A stretch of DNA of 35,977 nt from Thalassolituus maritimus (GCA_913019975.1 CAJWBH010000025.1:1-35977); one strand, 5' to 3'. Positions 25,098 to 35,830 are shown, counted from the stretch's first letter. The notes: generated from the sequence alone by a model not told the origin. Translations and numbers: made by a program.

Positions 25098-25211
25098 TTA
25101 GCCCTGACGCTGTTTGTGCTTAGGATCTGTACAGATCACTCGCACACTGCCGTTACGGCGAATGATTTTGCATTCACGGCAGATTTTCTTTACAGATGCA
25201 CGTACTTTCAT
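25098..25211 (-). CDS. 50S ribosomal protein L36 (zinc-binding form)
   Basis: A 37-residue protein, [19 protein letters not shown] at the start, with the zinc ligands Cys11, Cys14, Cys27 and His32. This is the zinc-containing (C+) version rather than the zinc-free paralogue induced in zinc starvation. It is the last gene of the spc operon, 27 bases after secY. GGAGAACGTC precedes the ATG. Confidence 0.97.
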   Translation of the reverse strand: MKVRASVKKICRECKIIRRNGSVRVICTDPKHKQRQG

Positions 25212-25238
25212 GACGTTCTCCTGTATACGGTGCACGCC

Positions 25239-26567
25239 TTATCGGCGAGTACCATATTGATGTAAATTAGACTTCTTCATCAGAGATTCATACTGATGAG
25301 ACATCAGGTGCGATTGAACCTGAGCCATGAAATCCATCACGACGACGACCACAATCAGCAGCGAGGTGCCACCGAAGTAGAACGGCACGTCGGCACCAAT
25401 AACCAGCAGCTGAGGCAGCAGACATACAGCGGTGATGTACAGAGAGCCGAACAGTGTCAGGCGACCCAGTACTGTGTCGATGTAGTTTGCAGTCTGCACA
25501 CCTGGGCGGATACCCGGGATAAATGCACCAGACTTCTTCAGGTTTTCAGCCACTTCACGCGGATTAAACATCAACGCGGTGTAGAAGTAGCAGAAGAAGA
25601 TGATGCCTGCAGAGAACAGCAACAGATAGAGCGGCTTATCAGGGGCCAGCAGCATGCTGAAGTCCTGAAGATATTCAGCCATCACACCTTCACCCTGACC
25701 GAACCACTGACCGAGAGAGGCCGGGAACAGCAGCAGTGATGAAGCAAAGATCGCTGGAATTACGCCTGCCATATTCAGCTTAAGCGGCAGGTGGCTGGTT
25801 TGAGCAGCAAACACCTGACGACCCTGCTGTCGCTTAGCATAGTTTATAGTAATCCGGCGCTGACCACGTTCTACGAACACGACAAACGCGATTACCGCAA
25901 CTGCAAGCACAGCAATACCGAGCAACAGAGCGATGTTCACCTCACCCGTACGGGCAGATTCGAACGCTTGTGCCAATGCTGATGGCAGACCGGCCACAAT
26001 ACCGGCAAAAATAAGAATAGAAATACCGTTACCGATGCCGCGCTCAGTTACCTGCTCGCCCAGCCACATCATGAATACCGCACCAGCCACGAATGACGGG
26101 ATAGCTGCGATATAAAAATCTGGACCGGTTGAAAAGGTTACACCCTGGCTCGCCAGACCTGCGGATACACCGAAGGCCTGAAGAGTTGCCAGGAGTACAG
26201 TTCCGTAACGGGTGTATTGGGTAATCTTACGACGCCCCGCCTCACCTTCTTTCTTAAGCTGCTCAAGCTGTGGGCTCACCGCGGTAAGCAACTGCATGAT
26301 AATCGACGCAGAGATGTAGGGCATGATACCCAGCGCGAGAATACTCATACGCTCCAAAGCACCACCAGAGAACATATTGAACATCTCCAGGATCGTGCCC
26401 TGGTTCTGATCAAACAATCTCTCGAGTGCCTCTGGATTCATCCCTGGTACCGGAATATGGGTACCAATGCGATATACAATAATTGCCAGAATCACAAAAC
26501 GGATGCGAGCCCAAAGCTCGCCCATTCCGTTCTGCATCCCTGCCGGGAGTGAGCCTTGCTTAGCCAT
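25239..26567 (-). CDS. Preprotein translocase subunit SecY
   Basis: A 442-residue ten-helix inner-membrane channel that exports unfolded proteins with SecE/SecG and SecA. The N-terminal region [18 protein letters not shown], the plug region [28 protein letters not shown] (split here by the eye, not by a search) and the cytoplasmic loop [18 protein letters not shown] are typical. Its start shares one base with the rplO stop (TAATG), and it is followed by rpmJ. Confidence 0.98.
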   Translation of the reverse strand: MAKQGSLPAGMQNGMGELWARIRFVILAIIVYRIGTHIPVPGMNPEALERLFDQNQGTILEMFNMFSGGALERMSILALGIMPYISASIIMQLLTAVSPQLEQLKKEGEAGRRKITQYTRYGTVLLATLQAFGVSAGLASQGVTFSTGPDFYIAAIPSFVAGAVFMMWLGEQVTERGIGNGISILIFAGIVAGLPSALAQAFESARTGEVNIALLLGIAVLAVAVIAFVVFVERGQRRITINYAKRQQGRQVFAAQTSHLPLKLNMAGVIPAIFASSLLLFPASLGQWFGQGEGVMAEYLQDFSMLLAPDKPLYLLLFSAGIIFFCYFYTALMFNPREVAENLKKSGAFIPGIRPGVQTANYIDTVLGRLTLFGSLYITAVCLLPQLLVIGADVPFYFGGTSLLIVVVVVMDFMAQVQSHLMSHQYESLMKKSNLHQYGTRR

Positions 26568-27001
26568 TAGTCTTCGACCTTACCACCCGCTGCTTCAATA
26601 GCAGCTTTAGCGCCTTTAGTAACTTTAAGACCTTTAACGGTCACAGCTTTGCTGATTTCGCCAGACAGAATTACGCGAGCCTGTTTAATTTTCTCGCCAA
26701 TTACGTCAGCAGCTTTCAGCGCTGCCAGATCGACAGTTTCACCTTCAACCAGAGTCAGTTCGTTGAGACGAATCTCAGCAACGTACTGTGCCTGACGTGA
26801 AGTGAAGCCGAACTTAGGCAGACGACGGTGGATTGGCATCTGACCGCCTTCGAAGCCTGGAGCTACTTTACCGCCAGAACGTGATTTCTGACCTTTGTGA
26901 CCACGGCCGCCGGTCTTACCCAGACCAGAACCGATACCACGACCAACACGCTTAGCAGTAGGCTTAGAACCAGGAGCCGGGCTCAATTCGTTGAGACGCA
27001 T
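26567..27001 (-). CDS. 50S ribosomal protein L15
   Basis: A 144-residue late-assembly protein. The Gly/Arg-rich N-terminus [21 protein letters not shown] threads into 23S rRNA, and the C-terminal globular part contains [22 protein letters not shown]. It is one base from the rpmD stop and overlaps secY by one base. Confidence 0.97.
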   Translation of the reverse strand: MRLNELSPAPGSKPTAKRVGRGIGSGLGKTGGRGHKGQKSRSGGKVAPGFEGGQMPIHRRLPKFGFTSRQAQYVAEIRLNELTLVEGETVDLAALKAADVIGEKIKQARVILSGEISKAVTVKGLKVTKGAKAAIEAAGGKVED

Positions 27002-27002
27002 A

Positions 27003-27188
27003 TTACTCCCCTTCTACCTTAACCATGTATTGAACTTGATTGATCATGCCGCGCACAGAAGGAGTATCTTCCAGCTCAACAGTGTGACCAATACGACGCA
27101 GGCCCAGACCTTTCATGGTCTCGCGGTGCTTTGGCAATTTGCCAATAGTACTGCGGGTCTGGGTAACTTTTACGGTTTTCTTAGCCAT
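27003..27188 (-). CDS. 50S ribosomal protein L30
   Basis: A 61-residue protein of normal length for the family, with [21 protein letters not shown] and the C-terminal [12 protein letters not shown]. It contacts 23S rRNA domain II near 5S rRNA. It sits six bases after rpsE. Confidence 0.96.
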   Translation of the reverse strand: MAKKTVKVTQTRSTIGKLPKHRETMKGLGLRRIGHTVELEDTPSVRGMINQVQYMVKVEGE

Positions 27189-27194
27189 GTCAGA

Positions 27195-27707
27195 TTACCC
27201 CAGAATGTCTTCAACTGACTTGCCACGCTTCGCTGCAACCTGCTCTGGTGATTTCATCTGCGCCAGACCATTAAAGGTCGCGCGAACTACGTTCACCGGA
27301 TTAGTTGAGCCATAGCACTTGGCCAGTACGTTTTTAACACCAACCATTTCCAGAACGGCACGCATCGCACCACCGGCAATAATACCGGTACCTTCAGATG
27401 CAGGCTGCATGAAGATGCGCGAACCTGAGTGCACGGCCTTAACCGGGTACTGCAGAGTCGAACCGTCCAGCTGGACGTCGATCATGTTGCGCTTAGCCTG
27501 TTCCATTGCTTTCTGGATTGCAGTTGGTACTTCGCGGGATTTACCACGTCCAAAGCCAACGCGACCGTTGCCATCGCCTACCACAGTCAGAGCTGTGAAT
27601 GCGAAGATACGACCACCTTTAACTACTTTGGCTACGCGGTTCACCTGAACCAGCTTTTCCTGCAGTTCGCTTTCGTTACGTTCGTTGTTACGTTCGTTAT
27701 TCGCCAT
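27195..27707 (-). CDS. 30S ribosomal protein S5
   Basis: A 170-residue protein with a double-stranded-RNA-binding N-terminal domain ([20 protein letters not shown]) and the loop affected in spectinomycin resistance, plus a C-terminal domain with [19 protein letters not shown]. It helps keep translational accuracy. The first 15 residues are an unusual Asn/Glu/Arg-rich run ([15 protein letters not shown]). Confidence 0.97.
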   Translation of the reverse strand: MANNERNNERNESELQEKLVQVNRVAKVVKGGRIFAFTALTVVGDGNGRVGFGRGKSREVPTAIQKAMEQAKRNMIDVQLDGSTLQYPVKAVHSGSRIFMQPASEGTGIIAGGAMRAVLEMVGVKNVLAKCYGSTNPVNVVRATFNGLAQMKSPEQVAAKRGKSVEDILG

Positions 27708-27717
27708 GATCTACCCC

Positions 27718-28068
27718 TTAGAATTCCAGGCCGCTTTCACGAGCCGCGTCAGCCAGAGCTTTAACACGACCATGGTATTTGAAACCGGAACGATCGAACG
27801 CTACTTTGGTCACGCCAGCCGCTTTCGCGCGCTCTGCGATCAGTTGACCAACTTTGGTAGCTGCAGAAACATTACCAGTGATTTCGCTACGCAGATCAGC
27901 TTCTACAGTAGAAGCAGTTGCCAGTACGGTTGCGCCGTTAGCAGCAATGACCTGAGCGTAGATGTGTCTTGGTGTGCGGTGTACGCACAGACGTACCGCG
28001 CCTTTGTCACGGATGTTAGTCCGTGTTTTCGCGGCACGGCGCAGACGAGCTTTTTTCTTCTCATTCAT
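27718..28068 (-). CDS. 50S ribosomal protein L18
   Basis: A 116-residue 5S rRNA-binding protein with the basic N-terminus [13 protein letters not shown] and [16 protein letters not shown]. The C-terminus [26 protein letters not shown]-type block is present in the form [11 protein letters not shown]. Ten bases separate it from rplF and rpsE. Confidence 0.97.
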   Translation of the reverse strand: MNEKKKARLRRAAKTRTNIRDKGAVRLCVHRTPRHIYAQVIAANGATVLATASTVEADLRSEITGNVSAATKVGQLIAERAKAAGVTKVAFDRSGFKYHGRVKALADAARESGLEF

Positions 28069-28078
28069 GGCCTAGCCC

Positions 28079-28612
28079 TTACTTTTTCTTGGCTTCTTTA
28101 CGACGCACATTTTCATCAGCATAACGAACACCCTTACCTTTATAAGGCTCTGGTGGACGATAGCCACGGATCTCAGCAGCAACCTGACCAACCTGCTGTT
28201 TGTCGATACCTTTGATAACGACTTCAGTCTGGCTTGGGGTTTCGGCAGTTACACCTTCAGGCAGTGCATAATCAACAGGGTGAGAGAAACCCAGTGACAG
28301 ATTCAGAGTCTTACCAGATGCTTTCGCACGGTAACCAACACCCTGAAGAATCAGTTTCTTCTCAAAACCAACGCTGACACCGGTAACCATGTTGTTAACC
28401 AGTGACCGGAAAGTACCGGCGAGGGCGTTAGCCTGTTTGTCGGCAGACTTAGGCGCGAACTTCAGTTCGTTCTCTTCCTGGCTGATTGCCACAGAAGCGT
28501 GAACGTCGAGTTCAAGCTGACCTTGCTTACCTTTAATTGTGATCTTGTCGTCAGCCAGCTTGACTTCAACGCCAGCTGGAATTGCGACAGGAGCTTTTGC
28601 TACGCGAGACAT
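28079..28612 (-). CDS. 50S ribosomal protein L6
   Basis: A 177-residue protein of two repeated alpha/beta domains near the factor-binding site. The signature GVGYRA and the C-terminal block [24 protein letters not shown] are present. It follows rpsH by 11 bases. Confidence 0.97.
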   Translation of the reverse strand: MSRVAKAPVAIPAGVEVKLADDKITIKGKQGQLELDVHASVAISQEENELKFAPKSADKQANALAGTFRSLVNNMVTGVSVGFEKKLILQGVGYRAKASGKTLNLSLGFSHPVDYALPEGVTAETPSQTEVVIKGIDKQQVGQVAAEIRGYRPPEPYKGKGVRYADENVRRKEAKKK

Positions 28613-28623
28613 CGATAGACTCC

Positions 28624-29016
28624 TTAGAATACGGTCGCGATGACTTCGCCGCCAACACCCGCAGCACGGGCAGCGCGGTCAGTCATTACGCCTTTCGAAG
28701 TTGAAACGATGGCAACGCCCAGACCAGCCTCTACTTTAGGCAGCTCGGTAGTACCACGGTACTGACGCAGACCAGGACGGCTAACACGCTGAATGCGCTC
28801 AATAACCGGCTTGCCTTCGTAGTATTTCAGGTCGATAGTCATAGTAGGCTTAACCTCACTATCGACAGAGAAGCCAGCGATGTAGCCTTCAGATTCGAGA
28901 ACCTGAGCCACAGACTTCTTAATTTTTGATGACGGCATGCTTACATTCGTGTGACCAGCTTGCTGGGCATTACGAATGCGGGTGAACATATCCGCCAACG
29001 TATCTTGCATACTCAT
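28624..29016 (-). CDS. 30S ribosomal protein S8
   Basis: A 130-residue primary 16S rRNA-binding protein, starting [18 protein letters not shown]. The C-terminal rRNA-binding block [21 protein letters not shown] is present. In E. coli it represses spc operon translation by binding near the rplE start. I chose ATG 29016 (GAGGAATA upstream, family start). The frame is open 43 codons further, but that stretch is non-coding in character. Confidence 0.97.
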   Translation of the reverse strand: MSMQDTLADMFTRIRNAQQAGHTNVSMPSSKIKKSVAQVLESEGYIAGFSVDSEVKPTMTIDLKYYEGKPVIERIQRVSRPGLRQYRGTTELPKVEAGLGVAIVSTSKGVMTDRAARAAGVGGEVIATVF

Positions 29017-29139
29017 TTGTATATTCCTCGGTTGTACAGCGCCCCTCTCCCCATGCCCATCCGGAAAAAATCCTGAGACGACAATACTCCGCCGATCCAA
29101 GCTGCATTGCAGAACAAGGATTTGGCAGAGTAAAGAGAA

Positions 29140-29161
29140 GCGCACCTGAAATCAGGCGCGC
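29140..29161 (-). repeat. Hairpin in the rpsN-rpsH gap
   Basis: Arms of GCGC plus CCTG(A), separated by one mismatch, close over a small AA-centred loop. It would lie just downstream of the candidate internal promoter at 29162-29191, close to the 5-prime end of a transcript from it. Confidence 0.45.
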
Positions 29162-29191
29162 ATTCTACACGAGTTGGGAATTGCTTACCAA
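29162..29191 (-). promoter_or_regulatory. Candidate internal promoter before rpsH
   Basis: TTGGTA (-35, overlapping the rpsN stop), an 18-base spacer and TAGAAT (-10) lie at the start of a 168-base gap in the spc operon. The matches to consensus are 4/6 and 5/6 by eye. Confidence 0.4.
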
Positions 29192-29490
29192 CTAGCTTTT
29201 TTCAGACCTGGCACGTTACCTTTCATGCCTTCTTCACGCAGTTTAATACGTGACAGCTTGAACTTACGGTAAACGCCGTGCGGACGGCCTGTCATCTGAC
29301 AACGACGCTGCAGACGGCTTGGTGACGAATCACGTGGCAGCTGCTGCAGAGCCTGTTGTGCGTTCCAGCGATCTTCATCAGAAGACGCTGGGTTTTTGAT
29401 GATGGCTTTCAGTTCTTCGCGCTTGGCAGCGAACTTGGCAACCAGTTTTTCACGCTTCAGCTCACGCTGCTTCATGCTAATTTTGGCCAT
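29185..29490 (-). CDS. 30S ribosomal protein S14 (zinc-independent form)
   Basis: A 101-residue S14 of the long, cysteine-poor type. It lacks the CxxC-CxxC zinc motif of the short form and has [19 protein letters not shown] and the C-terminal [14 protein letters not shown]. It helps assemble the 30S head. It sits ten bases after rplE and is followed by a 168-base gap, odd for this operon. Confidence 0.97.
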   Translation of the reverse strand: MAKISMKQRELKREKLVAKFAAKREELKAIIKNPASSDEDRWNAQQALQQLPRDSSPSRLQRRCQMTGRPHGVYRKFKLSRIKLREEGMKGNVPGLKKASW

Positions 29491-29500
29491 GATTCACTCC

Positions 29501-30040
29501 TCAGTTGCGGAACGGGAACTGCAGCGCTTTCAGCAAAGCGCGGCCTTCATCGTTTGTTTTAGCCGTAGTGGTGATGGTGACATCCATACCGCGAACCTTG
29601 TCTACTTTATCGTATTCAATTTCCGGGAAGATGATCTGTTCCTTCACACCCATGCTGTAGTTACCACGACCGTCGAATGACTTAGGGTTAATACCACGGA
29701 AGTCGCGCACACGTGGCAGAGAGATGTCTACCAAGCGATCCATGAATTCCCACATACGGTCACGACGCAGGGTTACTTTACAGCCAATCGGCCAGCCTTC
29801 ACGGACTTTAAAGCCCGCGACTGATTTACGTGCCTTGGTAACGATCGCTTTCTGACCGGCAATTGCTTCCATATCAGCAACTGCGCTGTCCATCAGCTTC
29901 TTGTCACCCAGCGCTTCACCAACACCCATGTTCAGGGTAATTTTAGAAACGCGCGGCACTTCCATTGGGTTTTTGTAACCAAACTCTTCAGTCAGCTTGG
30001 CTACTACTTCATTCTTGTACAGGTCTTTTAAACGTGACAT
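29501..30040 (-). CDS. 50S ribosomal protein L5
   Basis: A 179-residue 5S rRNA-binding protein that contacts the P-site tRNA and S13. The family block [16 protein letters not shown] and the C-terminal [20 protein letters not shown] are present. In E. coli the rplE start region is the S8 repressor target. The 17-base rplX-rplE gap here has not been checked for that fold. Confidence 0.97.
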   Translation of the reverse strand: MSRLKDLYKNEVVAKLTEEFGYKNPMEVPRVSKITLNMGVGEALGDKKLMDSAVADMEAIAGQKAIVTKARKSVAGFKVREGWPIGCKVTLRRDRMWEFMDRLVDISLPRVRDFRGINPKSFDGRGNYSMGVKEQIIFPEIEYDKVDKVRGMDVTITTTAKTNDEGRALLKALQFPFRN

Positions 30041-30057
30041 AGCAGTATCCAGTCCTA

Positions 30058-30372
30058 TCAGGCGTCAACTTGATCGCCAGTAGATTTGAAGATACGTACC
30101 TTGCTCTCGCCTTCAACTTTGAAGCCAACACGGTCAGCTTTCTCAGTCTTAGGGTTCCAGATCGCAACGTTAGAAACCTGAATGCTGGCTTCTTTTTCAA
30201 CGATGCCGCCTGGCTGCTGCAGGTACGGGTTTGGTTTCTGGTGTTTTTTCACCATGTTAATGCCAGAGACAATCAGACGACCGTCAGCCAGTACCTTCTG
30301 TACCTTGCCGCGCTTGCCTTTGTCTTTACCGGCGATAACAACTACTTCGTCATTTCTGCGAATTTTCAACAT
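30058..30372 (-). CDS. 50S ribosomal protein L24
   Basis: A 104-residue assembly-initiator protein with an N-terminal KOW motif ([20 protein letters not shown]) that binds the 5-prime domain of 23S rRNA. It is 11 bases from rplN. Confidence 0.97.
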   Translation of the reverse strand: MLKIRRNDEVVVIAGKDKGKRGKVQKVLADGRLIVSGINMVKKHQKPNPYLQQPGGIVEKEASIQVSNVAIWNPKTEKADRVGFKVEGESKVRIFKSTGDQVDA

Positions 30373-30383
30373 TTCACTGCTCC

Positions 30384-30752
30384 TTAAAGCACTTCAGGCG
30401 CAAGGGAAATGATCTTCATGAACTGCTCAGAACGCAGTTCACGAGTCACAGGGCCGAAGATACGTGTGCCAACTGGTGCGTTCGACGCATTCAGCAGTAC
30501 CGCAGAGTTGGTGTCGAAACGGATGATTGAACCATCCGGACGACGTACGCCTTTACGGGTACGAACAACAACTGCGTTCATCACCTGGCCTTTCTTAACT
30601 TTACCGCGTGGAATTGCTTCCTTTACGGATACCTTGATCAGGTCACCGATGCCGGCATAACGACGATGAGAGCCGCCCAGTACTTTAATGCACTGAACAC
30701 GCTTCGCGCCGCTGTTGTCGGCAACGTCAAGCATGGATTGTGTCTGGATCAT
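30384..30752 (-). CDS. 50S ribosomal protein L14
   Basis: A 122-residue beta-barrel protein at the subunit interface (bridges with 16S h14), beginning [19 protein letters not shown]. The length equals the usual 122-123. It is also the docking site of the silencing factor RsfS in characterised bacteria. It heads the spc cluster, 31 bases after rpsQ, with no strong promoter recognised between. Confidence 0.97.
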   Translation of the reverse strand: MIQTQSMLDVADNSGAKRVQCIKVLGGSHRRYAGIGDLIKVSVKEAIPRGKVKKGQVMNAVVVRTRKGVRRPDGSIIRFDTNSAVLLNASNAPVGTRIFGPVTRELRSEQFMKIISLAPEVL

Positions 30753-30783
30753 GCCTATCGCTCCTAACTACGTGCGCCCGGTA

Positions 30784-31050
30784 TTAAACCTTGGCGGCGC
30801 GCTCGTCGATTGATACCAGCGCCCAAGTCTTGTTTTTAGACATAGGACGCGACTCTTTTACAGTAACGGTGTCGCCAATCTGACACTCGTTGTTGGCATC
30901 GTGTGCCATTACTTTCGTGGAGCGCTTCACGAACTTTTTATAGATCGGGTGCTTCACGAAGCGTTCAACCAGCACAGTCACGGACTTGTCCATCTTGTTG
31001 CTGACAACGCGACCGCTCAATGTGCGGGCAGTTTTTGTGTTCTCAGTCAT
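30784..31050 (-). CDS. 30S ribosomal protein S17
   Basis: An 88-residue OB-fold primary 16S rRNA-binding protein with [22 protein letters not shown] and [16 protein letters not shown] 31050 is chosen since AGG then lies nine bases upstream. ATG 31056, overlapping the rpmC stop, would place AGG only three bases away. Confidence 0.96.
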   Translation of the reverse strand: MTENTKTARTLSGRVVSNKMDKSVTVLVERFVKHPIYKKFVKRSTKVMAHDANNECQIGDTVTVKESRPMSKNKTWALVSIDERAAKV

Positions 31051-31052
31051 GG

Positions 31053-31244
31053 TCATTCACCTGCCTTACTGGCCAACACGGTTTTTACACGGGCAATATC
31101 ACGACGAGTTTCGCGCAGCAGGTGGGTTTGACCCAGCTGGTTAGTCGCTTTGCTCATACGCAATTTGAATTGCTCGCCCAACAGTTCTTCAAGCTGAGAT
31201 TGCAGCTCAGCTACTGACTTTTCTTTCAGTTCACTTGCTTTCAT
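31053..31244 (-). CDS. 50S ribosomal protein L29
   Basis: A 63-residue two-helix protein by the tunnel exit, starting [15 protein letters not shown] and containing [19 protein letters not shown] 31244 overlaps the rplP stop by one base (TGATG). A GTG one codon earlier is less likely. Confidence 0.96.
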   Translation of the reverse strand: MKASELKEKSVAELQSQLEELLGEQFKLRMSKATNQLGQTHLLRETRRDIARVKTVLASKAGE

Positions 31245-31657
31245 CACAGCACCGTCCGTTTAACAAACTGTGTTTCAAATGGCAGTTTGGCGGCAGCCAG
31301 AGCGAAGGCTTCACGTGCGAGTTCTTCCGACACACCTTCCATCTCATACAGGACTTTGCCTGGCTGGATCTGGCAAACCCAGTATTCAACGTTACCCTTA
31401 CCTTTACCCTGACGAACCTCAAGAGGCTTCGCAGTGATCGGCTTGTCCGGGAAAACGCGGATCCAGATTTTACCACCACGTTTAATTTTACGAGTCATCG
31501 CACGACGCGCTGCCTCGATCTGACGTGAAGTCATACGACCACGGCCAGTAGCTTTCAGTGCGTACTCACCAAAGCTAACCTTGGAGCCACGAATGGCAAG
31601 ACCACGGTTACGGCCGGTCTGGACTTTACGGAACTTGGTACGTTTTGGTAACAACAT
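31244..31657 (-). CDS. 50S ribosomal protein L16
   Basis: A 137-residue protein that positions aminoacyl-tRNA. The N-terminus is [19 protein letters not shown]. The segment [15 protein letters not shown] holds the Arg that is hydroxylated in E. coli L16 (Arg81). The C-terminus is [12 protein letters not shown]. Confidence 0.97.
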   Translation of the reverse strand: MLLPKRTKFRKVQTGRNRGLAIRGSKVSFGEYALKATGRGRMTSRQIEAARRAMTRKIKRGGKIWIRVFPDKPITAKPLEVRQGKGKGNVEYWVCQIQPGKVLYEMEGVSEELAREAFALAAAKLPFETQFVKRTVL

Positions 31658-31669
31658 TACTCAATCCCC

Positions 31670-32356
31670 TTATGAACGGCCTTTTTTCTTACCCTGGTTC
31701 TTAGCGCGCTCACGAACTTCTTCGATACCGCCCAGAATCTCACCTTTGAAGATCCAGACTTTCACGCCAATAACACCGTAAGTAGTGTGTGCTTCGTAAG
31801 TCGCGTAATCGATATCTGCACGCAGAGTGTGCAGAGGAACACGACCTTCGCGGTACCACTCTGAACGAGCGATTTCAGCACCACCTAAACGACCGCCCAC
31901 CTGGATCTTGATACCTTGCGCACCGCCACGCATTGCGTTCTGCACCGCGCGCTTCATAGCACGACGGAACATCACACGACGCTCAAGCTGGTTTGCAACG
32001 CTCTGTGCTACCAGTTTGGCATCCAGATCCGGTTTACGAACTTCTTCAATGTTGATGTGTACCGGAATACCCATCAATTCACTGACATCTTTACGCAGAA
32101 CTTCTACGTCTTCACCTTTCTTACCAATCACGATACCTGGACGGGCTGTGTGAATGGTAACTTTGGCGTTTTGCGCTGGACGCTCAATAACGACCTTGCT
32201 CACTGAAGCTTTTTCAAGACGCTTTTCGATCAGAGAACGAACAGCGATGTCAGCCAGCAGGTTGTCGGCGTACTTATCCTTACCGGCATACCAGACCGAG
32301 TTATGGTCTTTGGTAATACCTAAACGGATACCGGTTGGATGAACTTTTTGACCCAT
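31670..32356 (-). CDS. 30S ribosomal protein S3
   Basis: A 228-residue head protein at the mRNA entry pore. The KH domain has the GKKG loop ([14 protein letters not shown]), and the C-terminal domain contains [24 protein letters not shown]. It contributes to mRNA unwinding. The tail is lysine-rich (NQGKKKGRS). Confidence 0.97.
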   Translation of the reverse strand: MGQKVHPTGIRLGITKDHNSVWYAGKDKYADNLLADIAVRSLIEKRLEKASVSKVVIERPAQNAKVTIHTARPGIVIGKKGEDVEVLRKDVSELMGIPVHINIEEVRKPDLDAKLVAQSVANQLERRVMFRRAMKRAVQNAMRGGAQGIKIQVGGRLGGAEIARSEWYREGRVPLHTLRADIDYATYEAHTTYGVIGVKVWIFKGEILGGIEEVRERAKNQGKKKGRS

Positions 32357-32368
32357 CTGACCAACTCC

Positions 32369-32701
32369 TTATTCTGAAACTTTCACAGTGATGTGACAGG
32401 TACGTTTGAAGATACGGTCCGCACGGCCTTTAGCACGTGGACGTATACGCTTCATAGTCATACCTTCATCAACGAATGCGGTGGAAACACGCAGCTCATC
32501 GACGTCAGCACCGTTATTGTGCTCAGCATTGGCGATGGCAGACTCCAGCACTTTCTTAACCAGGTCCGCACCCTTAGTGGTGCTGAAGCTCAGGATATCC
32601 AGTGCTTCGGCAACATTTTTACCGCGGATGCTGTCAACAACCAGGCGACCTTTCTGTGCAGACAAGCGAGCACCACGTAATACAGCGGCTACTTCAGACA
32701 T
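32369..32701 (-). CDS. 50S ribosomal protein L22
   Basis: A 110-residue protein whose long beta-hairpin lines the peptide tunnel, the site of macrolide-resistance changes. The segment [19 protein letters not shown] forms this hairpin. The start is [21 protein letters not shown]. Confidence 0.97.
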   Translation of the reverse strand: MSEVAAVLRGARLSAQKGRLVVDSIRGKNVAEALDILSFSTTKGADLVKKVLESAIANAEHNNGADVDELRVSTAFVDEGMTMKRIRPRAKGRADRIFKRTCHITVKVSE

Positions 32702-32714
32702 ATCTATTCACCCC

Positions 32715-32990
32715 TTAACGTTTGGCTTTCTTATCCGCAATGTGACCCTTGTAGGTACGGGTCAACGCGAATTCGCCGAGTTTATGACCAACCATGTCTT
32801 CAGTTACGAAAACAGGCACGTGTTGTTTGCCGTTATGTACGGCGATCGTCAGTCCTACGAAATCCGGGAAGATCGTAGAACGGCGAGACCATGTCTTGAT
32901 CGGACGCTTGTCGTTAGCCTCAAGAGCGGTCTCTACCTTTTTCATCAAGTGGTGGTCGATAAATGGACCTTTTTTCAATGAACGTGGCAC
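32715..32990 (-). CDS. 30S ribosomal protein S19
   Basis: A 91-residue head protein, starting [19 protein letters not shown], with [17 protein letters not shown] toward the C-terminus. It bridges to the large subunit with S13. It is 17 bases after rplB. Confidence 0.97.
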   Translation of the reverse strand: MPRSLKKGPFIDHHLMKKVETALEANDKRPIKTWSRRSTIFPDFVGLTIAVHNGKQHVPVFVTEDMVGHKLGEFALTRTYKGHIADKKAKR

Positions 32991-33007
32991 AGTTCAATCC
33001 TCTCTAT

Positions 33008-33835
33008 TTATTTCGCAGAACGACGGCGTACGATCAGCTTGTCGGTACGCTTATTCTTACGAGTCTTGTAACCCTTAGTCGGAACACCCCAAGGAGTAAC
33101 CGGATGACGACCACCAGAGGTACGACCCTCACCACCACCGTGTGGGTGATCGACAGGGTTCATTACCACACCGCGGACGGTCGGACGGATACCACGCCAG
33201 CGGGAAGCACCAGCTTTACCCAGCTCACGCAGAGAGTGTTCAGAGTTACCAACTTCACCCAGTGTTGCGCGGCAATCTGACAGCACTTTACGCATTTCGC
33301 CTGAACGAAGACGCAGTGTGCAGTAGGTACCTTCACGGGCAACCAGCTGAGCAGATGCACCGGCAGAACGAGCCATCTGGCCGCCTTTACCTGGCTTCAA
33401 CTCAACGTTGTGAACAGTACTACCCACTGGAATGTTACGCAGTGGCATAGCGCTACCTGGTTTAATAGGCGCGTGTTCACCTGAAACAACCTCGTCACCT
33501 GCAGTCAGACCTTTAGGTGCAAGGATGTAGCGACGCTCACCGTCTGAGTACTTCAGCAGGGCGATGTTTGCGCTACGGTTCGGATCGTATTCCAGACGCT
33601 CAACAACAGCAGGAACACCATCTTTGTTACGCTTGAAGTCAACGATACGGTAATGCTGCTTGTGACCACCACCGATGTGACGAGTAGTGATACGACCGTT
33701 GTTGTTACGGCCACCGCTCTTTGACTTCTTCTCCAGCAGACCCGCAAAAGGCTTACCTTTGTGCAGTTCGCTGTTTACGACTTTAACCAGATGACGACGG
33801 CCAGCTGAAGTCGGTTTAGTTTTCACCAATGCCAT
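33008..33835 (-). CDS. 50S ribosomal protein L2
   Basis: A 275-residue protein, essential for peptidyl-transferase activity and subunit joining. The segment [14 protein letters not shown] includes His230, equivalent to E. coli His229. The C-terminal basic tail is [16 protein letters not shown]. It is 14 bases from rplW. Confidence 0.98.
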   Translation of the reverse strand: MALVKTKPTSAGRRHLVKVVNSELHKGKPFAGLLEKKSKSGGRNNNGRITTRHIGGGHKQHYRIVDFKRNKDGVPAVVERLEYDPNRSANIALLKYSDGERRYILAPKGLTAGDEVVSGEHAPIKPGSAMPLRNIPVGSTVHNVELKPGKGGQMARSAGASAQLVAREGTYCTLRLRSGEMRKVLSDCRATLGEVGNSEHSLRELGKAGASRWRGIRPTVRGVVMNPVDHPHGGGEGRTSGGRHPVTPWGVPTKGYKTRKNKRTDKLIVRRRSAK

Positions 33836-33849
33836 GACTTAAGCTCCTC

Positions 33850-34146
33850 TTATTCCGCGTCAGCGAAGTCGATGTCTTGACCAGGCACGAGACGCACATA
33901 CGCTTTGCGGATGTCGTTACGCTTACCCATACCGCGAGCGGTACGCTTGGTCTTACCTTTAATGTTGACGGTCTGTACGGACTGAACTTTCACTTCGAAC
34001 AGAGCTTCAACAGCCTTTTTGATCTCTGGCTTAGTTGCGTCAGGTGCTACACGGAACACGTACTGACCAGCTTTATCTGCCAGAATGGTCGCTTTCTCAG
34101 AAATATGAGGAGCTACCAGTACTTTGTAGATACGTTCACGGTTCAT
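33850..34146 (-). CDS. 50S ribosomal protein L23
   Basis: A 98-residue tunnel-exit protein and the docking site of trigger factor and SRP. Glu17 in PHISEKAT corresponds to the Glu18 contact in E. coli. The start overlaps the rplD stop by four bases. Confidence 0.97.
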   Translation of the reverse strand: MNRERIYKVLVAPHISEKATILADKAGQYVFRVAPDATKPEIKKAVEALFEVKVQSVQTVNIKGKTKRTARGMGKRNDIRKAYVRLVPGQDIDFADAE

Positions 34147-34745
34147 GCGTAAGCCTCCTCAAGTTTCTTAAGGGCCTGCACGGTTACCAGGATCTTGTCG
34201 AAAGCGATCAGGCTGACTGGATCAACACTGCTTGCTTCGGTCACACCAACGTGTGGAACGTTGCGTGAAGCCAGGTAGAGCTTTTCATCGACATCATCAG
34301 ACACGATCAGAACGTTATTCAGCTCAAGCGCGTTCAGCTTTTTCACAAAATCTTTAGTTTTGTGAGTGTCAACTTTGAAGTCGTCCGCTACAACCAGACG
34401 TTCCTGACGAACCAGCTCAGACAGAATTGACTGCATCGCAGCGCGATACATCTTCTTGTTTACTTTCTGCTCGTAGTTACGTGGCTTAGCAGCAAAGGTC
34501 ACACCACCTGAACGCCAGATAGGAGAGCTTGCAGTACCAGCACGTGCACGACCAGTACCCTTCTGACGCCAAGGCTTCTTACCACCACCGGCTACTTCAG
34601 AACGGGTTTTCTGAGCTTTAGTACCCTGGCGACCGCCTGCAAGGTATGCAGTAACAATCTGATGAACCAGAGATTCGTTGAATTCGCGAGCAAAGGTAGC
34701 GTCAGAGACTGCTACAGCTGCACCAGTATTCGTTTTCAGTTCCAT
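34143..34745 (-). CDS. 50S ribosomal protein L4
   Basis: A 200-residue protein with a globular domain and a long basic loop (about 44-100, [17 protein letters not shown]) that reaches the tunnel constriction. In E. coli it also represses its own S10 operon through the mRNA leader, but the leader here is short (see the promoter entry at 35854), so that control may be absent. Confidence 0.97.
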   Translation of the reverse strand: MELKTNTGAAVAVSDATFAREFNESLVHQIVTAYLAGGRQGTKAQKTRSEVAGGGKKPWRQKGTGRARAGTASSPIWRSGGVTFAAKPRNYEQKVNKKMYRAAMQSILSELVRQERLVVADDFKVDTHKTKDFVKKLNALELNNVLIVSDDVDEKLYLASRNVPHVGVTEASSVDPVSLIAFDKILVTVQALKKLEEAYA

Positions 34746-34748
34746 TGC

Positions 34749-35381
34749 TTACCCCTTAGCCTTTACAGCTGGTTTAACAATTACTTCGGAACCAGTCGCA
34801 CCTGGCACAGCACCTTTGATCAACAGCAGATTGTTCTCGGCATCAACCTGAACAATTTCCAGCATCTGGGTAGTCTGCTTTTCAGCACCCATGTGGCCTG
34901 CCATTTTCTTGCCTTTCCATACGCGACCCGGGGTCTGACACTGGCCAATAGAGCCAGGCGCACGGTGAGACAATGAGTTACCGTGAGTTGCATCCTGGGT
35001 AGAGAAGTTCCAGCGCTTAACGCCACCCTGGAAACCTTTACCTTTGGTCGTACCAGTCACATCGACTTTCTGACCGGCTTCAAACTGTTCAACGGTCAAT
35101 TCCTGACCCAGCTCAAAACCCTCCTCAGTACGGAACTCAATAAGACCCTTACCAGCTTCAACGTTTGCTTTCGCAAACTGGCCAGCTTGAGGCTTAGATA
35201 CGCGAGACGCTTTCTTCTCGCCAAATGCAATCTGAACAGCACTGTAGCCATCAGTTTCAGGTGTTTTCACCTGAGTAACGCGGTTAGGCGTCACCTGCAG
35301 TACAGTTACAGCGACAGATTGACCTGCTTCAGTAAATACACGAGTCATACCCGCTTTTTTACCGACAATACCAATTGCCAT
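34749..35381 (-). CDS. 50S ribosomal protein L3
   Basis: A 210-residue early-assembly protein whose loop reaches the peptidyl-transferase centre. Gln147/Gln149 in [10 protein letters not shown] lie in the segment methylated by PrmB in E. coli. It starts after a 102-base gap from rpsJ, with GAGAGGA about ten bases upstream of ATG, and ends three bases from rplD. Confidence 0.97.
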   Translation of the reverse strand: MAIGIVGKKAGMTRVFTEAGQSVAVTVLQVTPNRVTQVKTPETDGYSAVQIAFGEKKASRVSKPQAGQFAKANVEAGKGLIEFRTEEGFELGQELTVEQFEAGQKVDVTGTTKGKGFQGGVKRWNFSTQDATHGNSLSHRAPGSIGQCQTPGRVWKGKKMAGHMGAEKQTTQMLEIVQVDAENNLLLIKGAVPGATGSEVIVKPAVKAKG

Positions 35382-35471
35382 GTTGTTTTCCTCTCGTGTA
35401 CGGGGCTGATACCCGCTATGGCCGCCCTTGTTTCAATAGAGATTACGGGCGTTACACAGAGCCTTAGGACA

Positions 35472-35485
35472 AATCCTTACGGATT
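35472..35485 (-). repeat. Small hairpin with GNRA-type loop after rpsJ
   Basis: On the minus strand, AATCC-GTAA-GGATT forms five pairs closed by a GUAA tetraloop, right at the rpsJ stop codon. It is followed by a second, looser stem (CGCCC/GGGCG) in the rpsJ-rplC gap. No T-run follows, so it is not a terminator. Confidence 0.45.
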
Positions 35486-35795
35486 AGCCGAGGCTGATCT
35501 GAACTTCCACACCGGCAGCCAGATCAAGTTTCATCAGCGCGTCTACAGTTTTTTCTGTAGGCTCAACAATGTCGAGCATGCGCTTGTGCGTACGGATTTC
35601 GTACTGGTCACGCGCGTCTTTGTTAACGTGCGGTGAAACCAGAACGGTATAACGCTCTTTACGAGTAGGCAGTGGAATAGGACCACGTACCTGAGCGCCC
35701 GTACGCTTAGCCGTATCGACGATTTCCTGAGTCGAAGTATCGATCAGGCGATGGTCGAACGCCTTCAGACGGATACGGATTCGTTGGTTTTGCAT
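35484..35795 (-). CDS. 30S ribosomal protein S10 (NusE)
   Basis: A 103-residue head protein that also acts as NusE with NusB in rRNA antitermination. Its start [15 protein letters not shown] and loop [15 protein letters not shown] are diagnostic. GGAG lies nine bases before ATG. It is the first gene of the S10 operon behind a near-consensus promoter. Confidence 0.98.
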   Translation of the reverse strand: MQNQRIRIRLKAFDHRLIDTSTQEIVDTAKRTGAQVRGPIPLPTRKERYTVLVSPHVNKDARDQYEIRTHKRMLDIVEPTEKTVDALMKLDLAAGVEVQISLG

Positions 35796-35830
35796 ACCAA
35801 ACTCCAGTTAATGTGCTTGAGCTTGCGGTT

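Noticed and set aside
29017-29145. 43-codon extension upstream of the S8 start.
   Set aside because: S8 normally starts at MSMQDT with a GAGGAA site before it; the extension has no family match.
34983-35636. Open frame of 217 codons on the plus strand across rplC and rpsJ.
   Set aside because: Antisense shadow of highly conserved ribosomal genes with strong codon bias.
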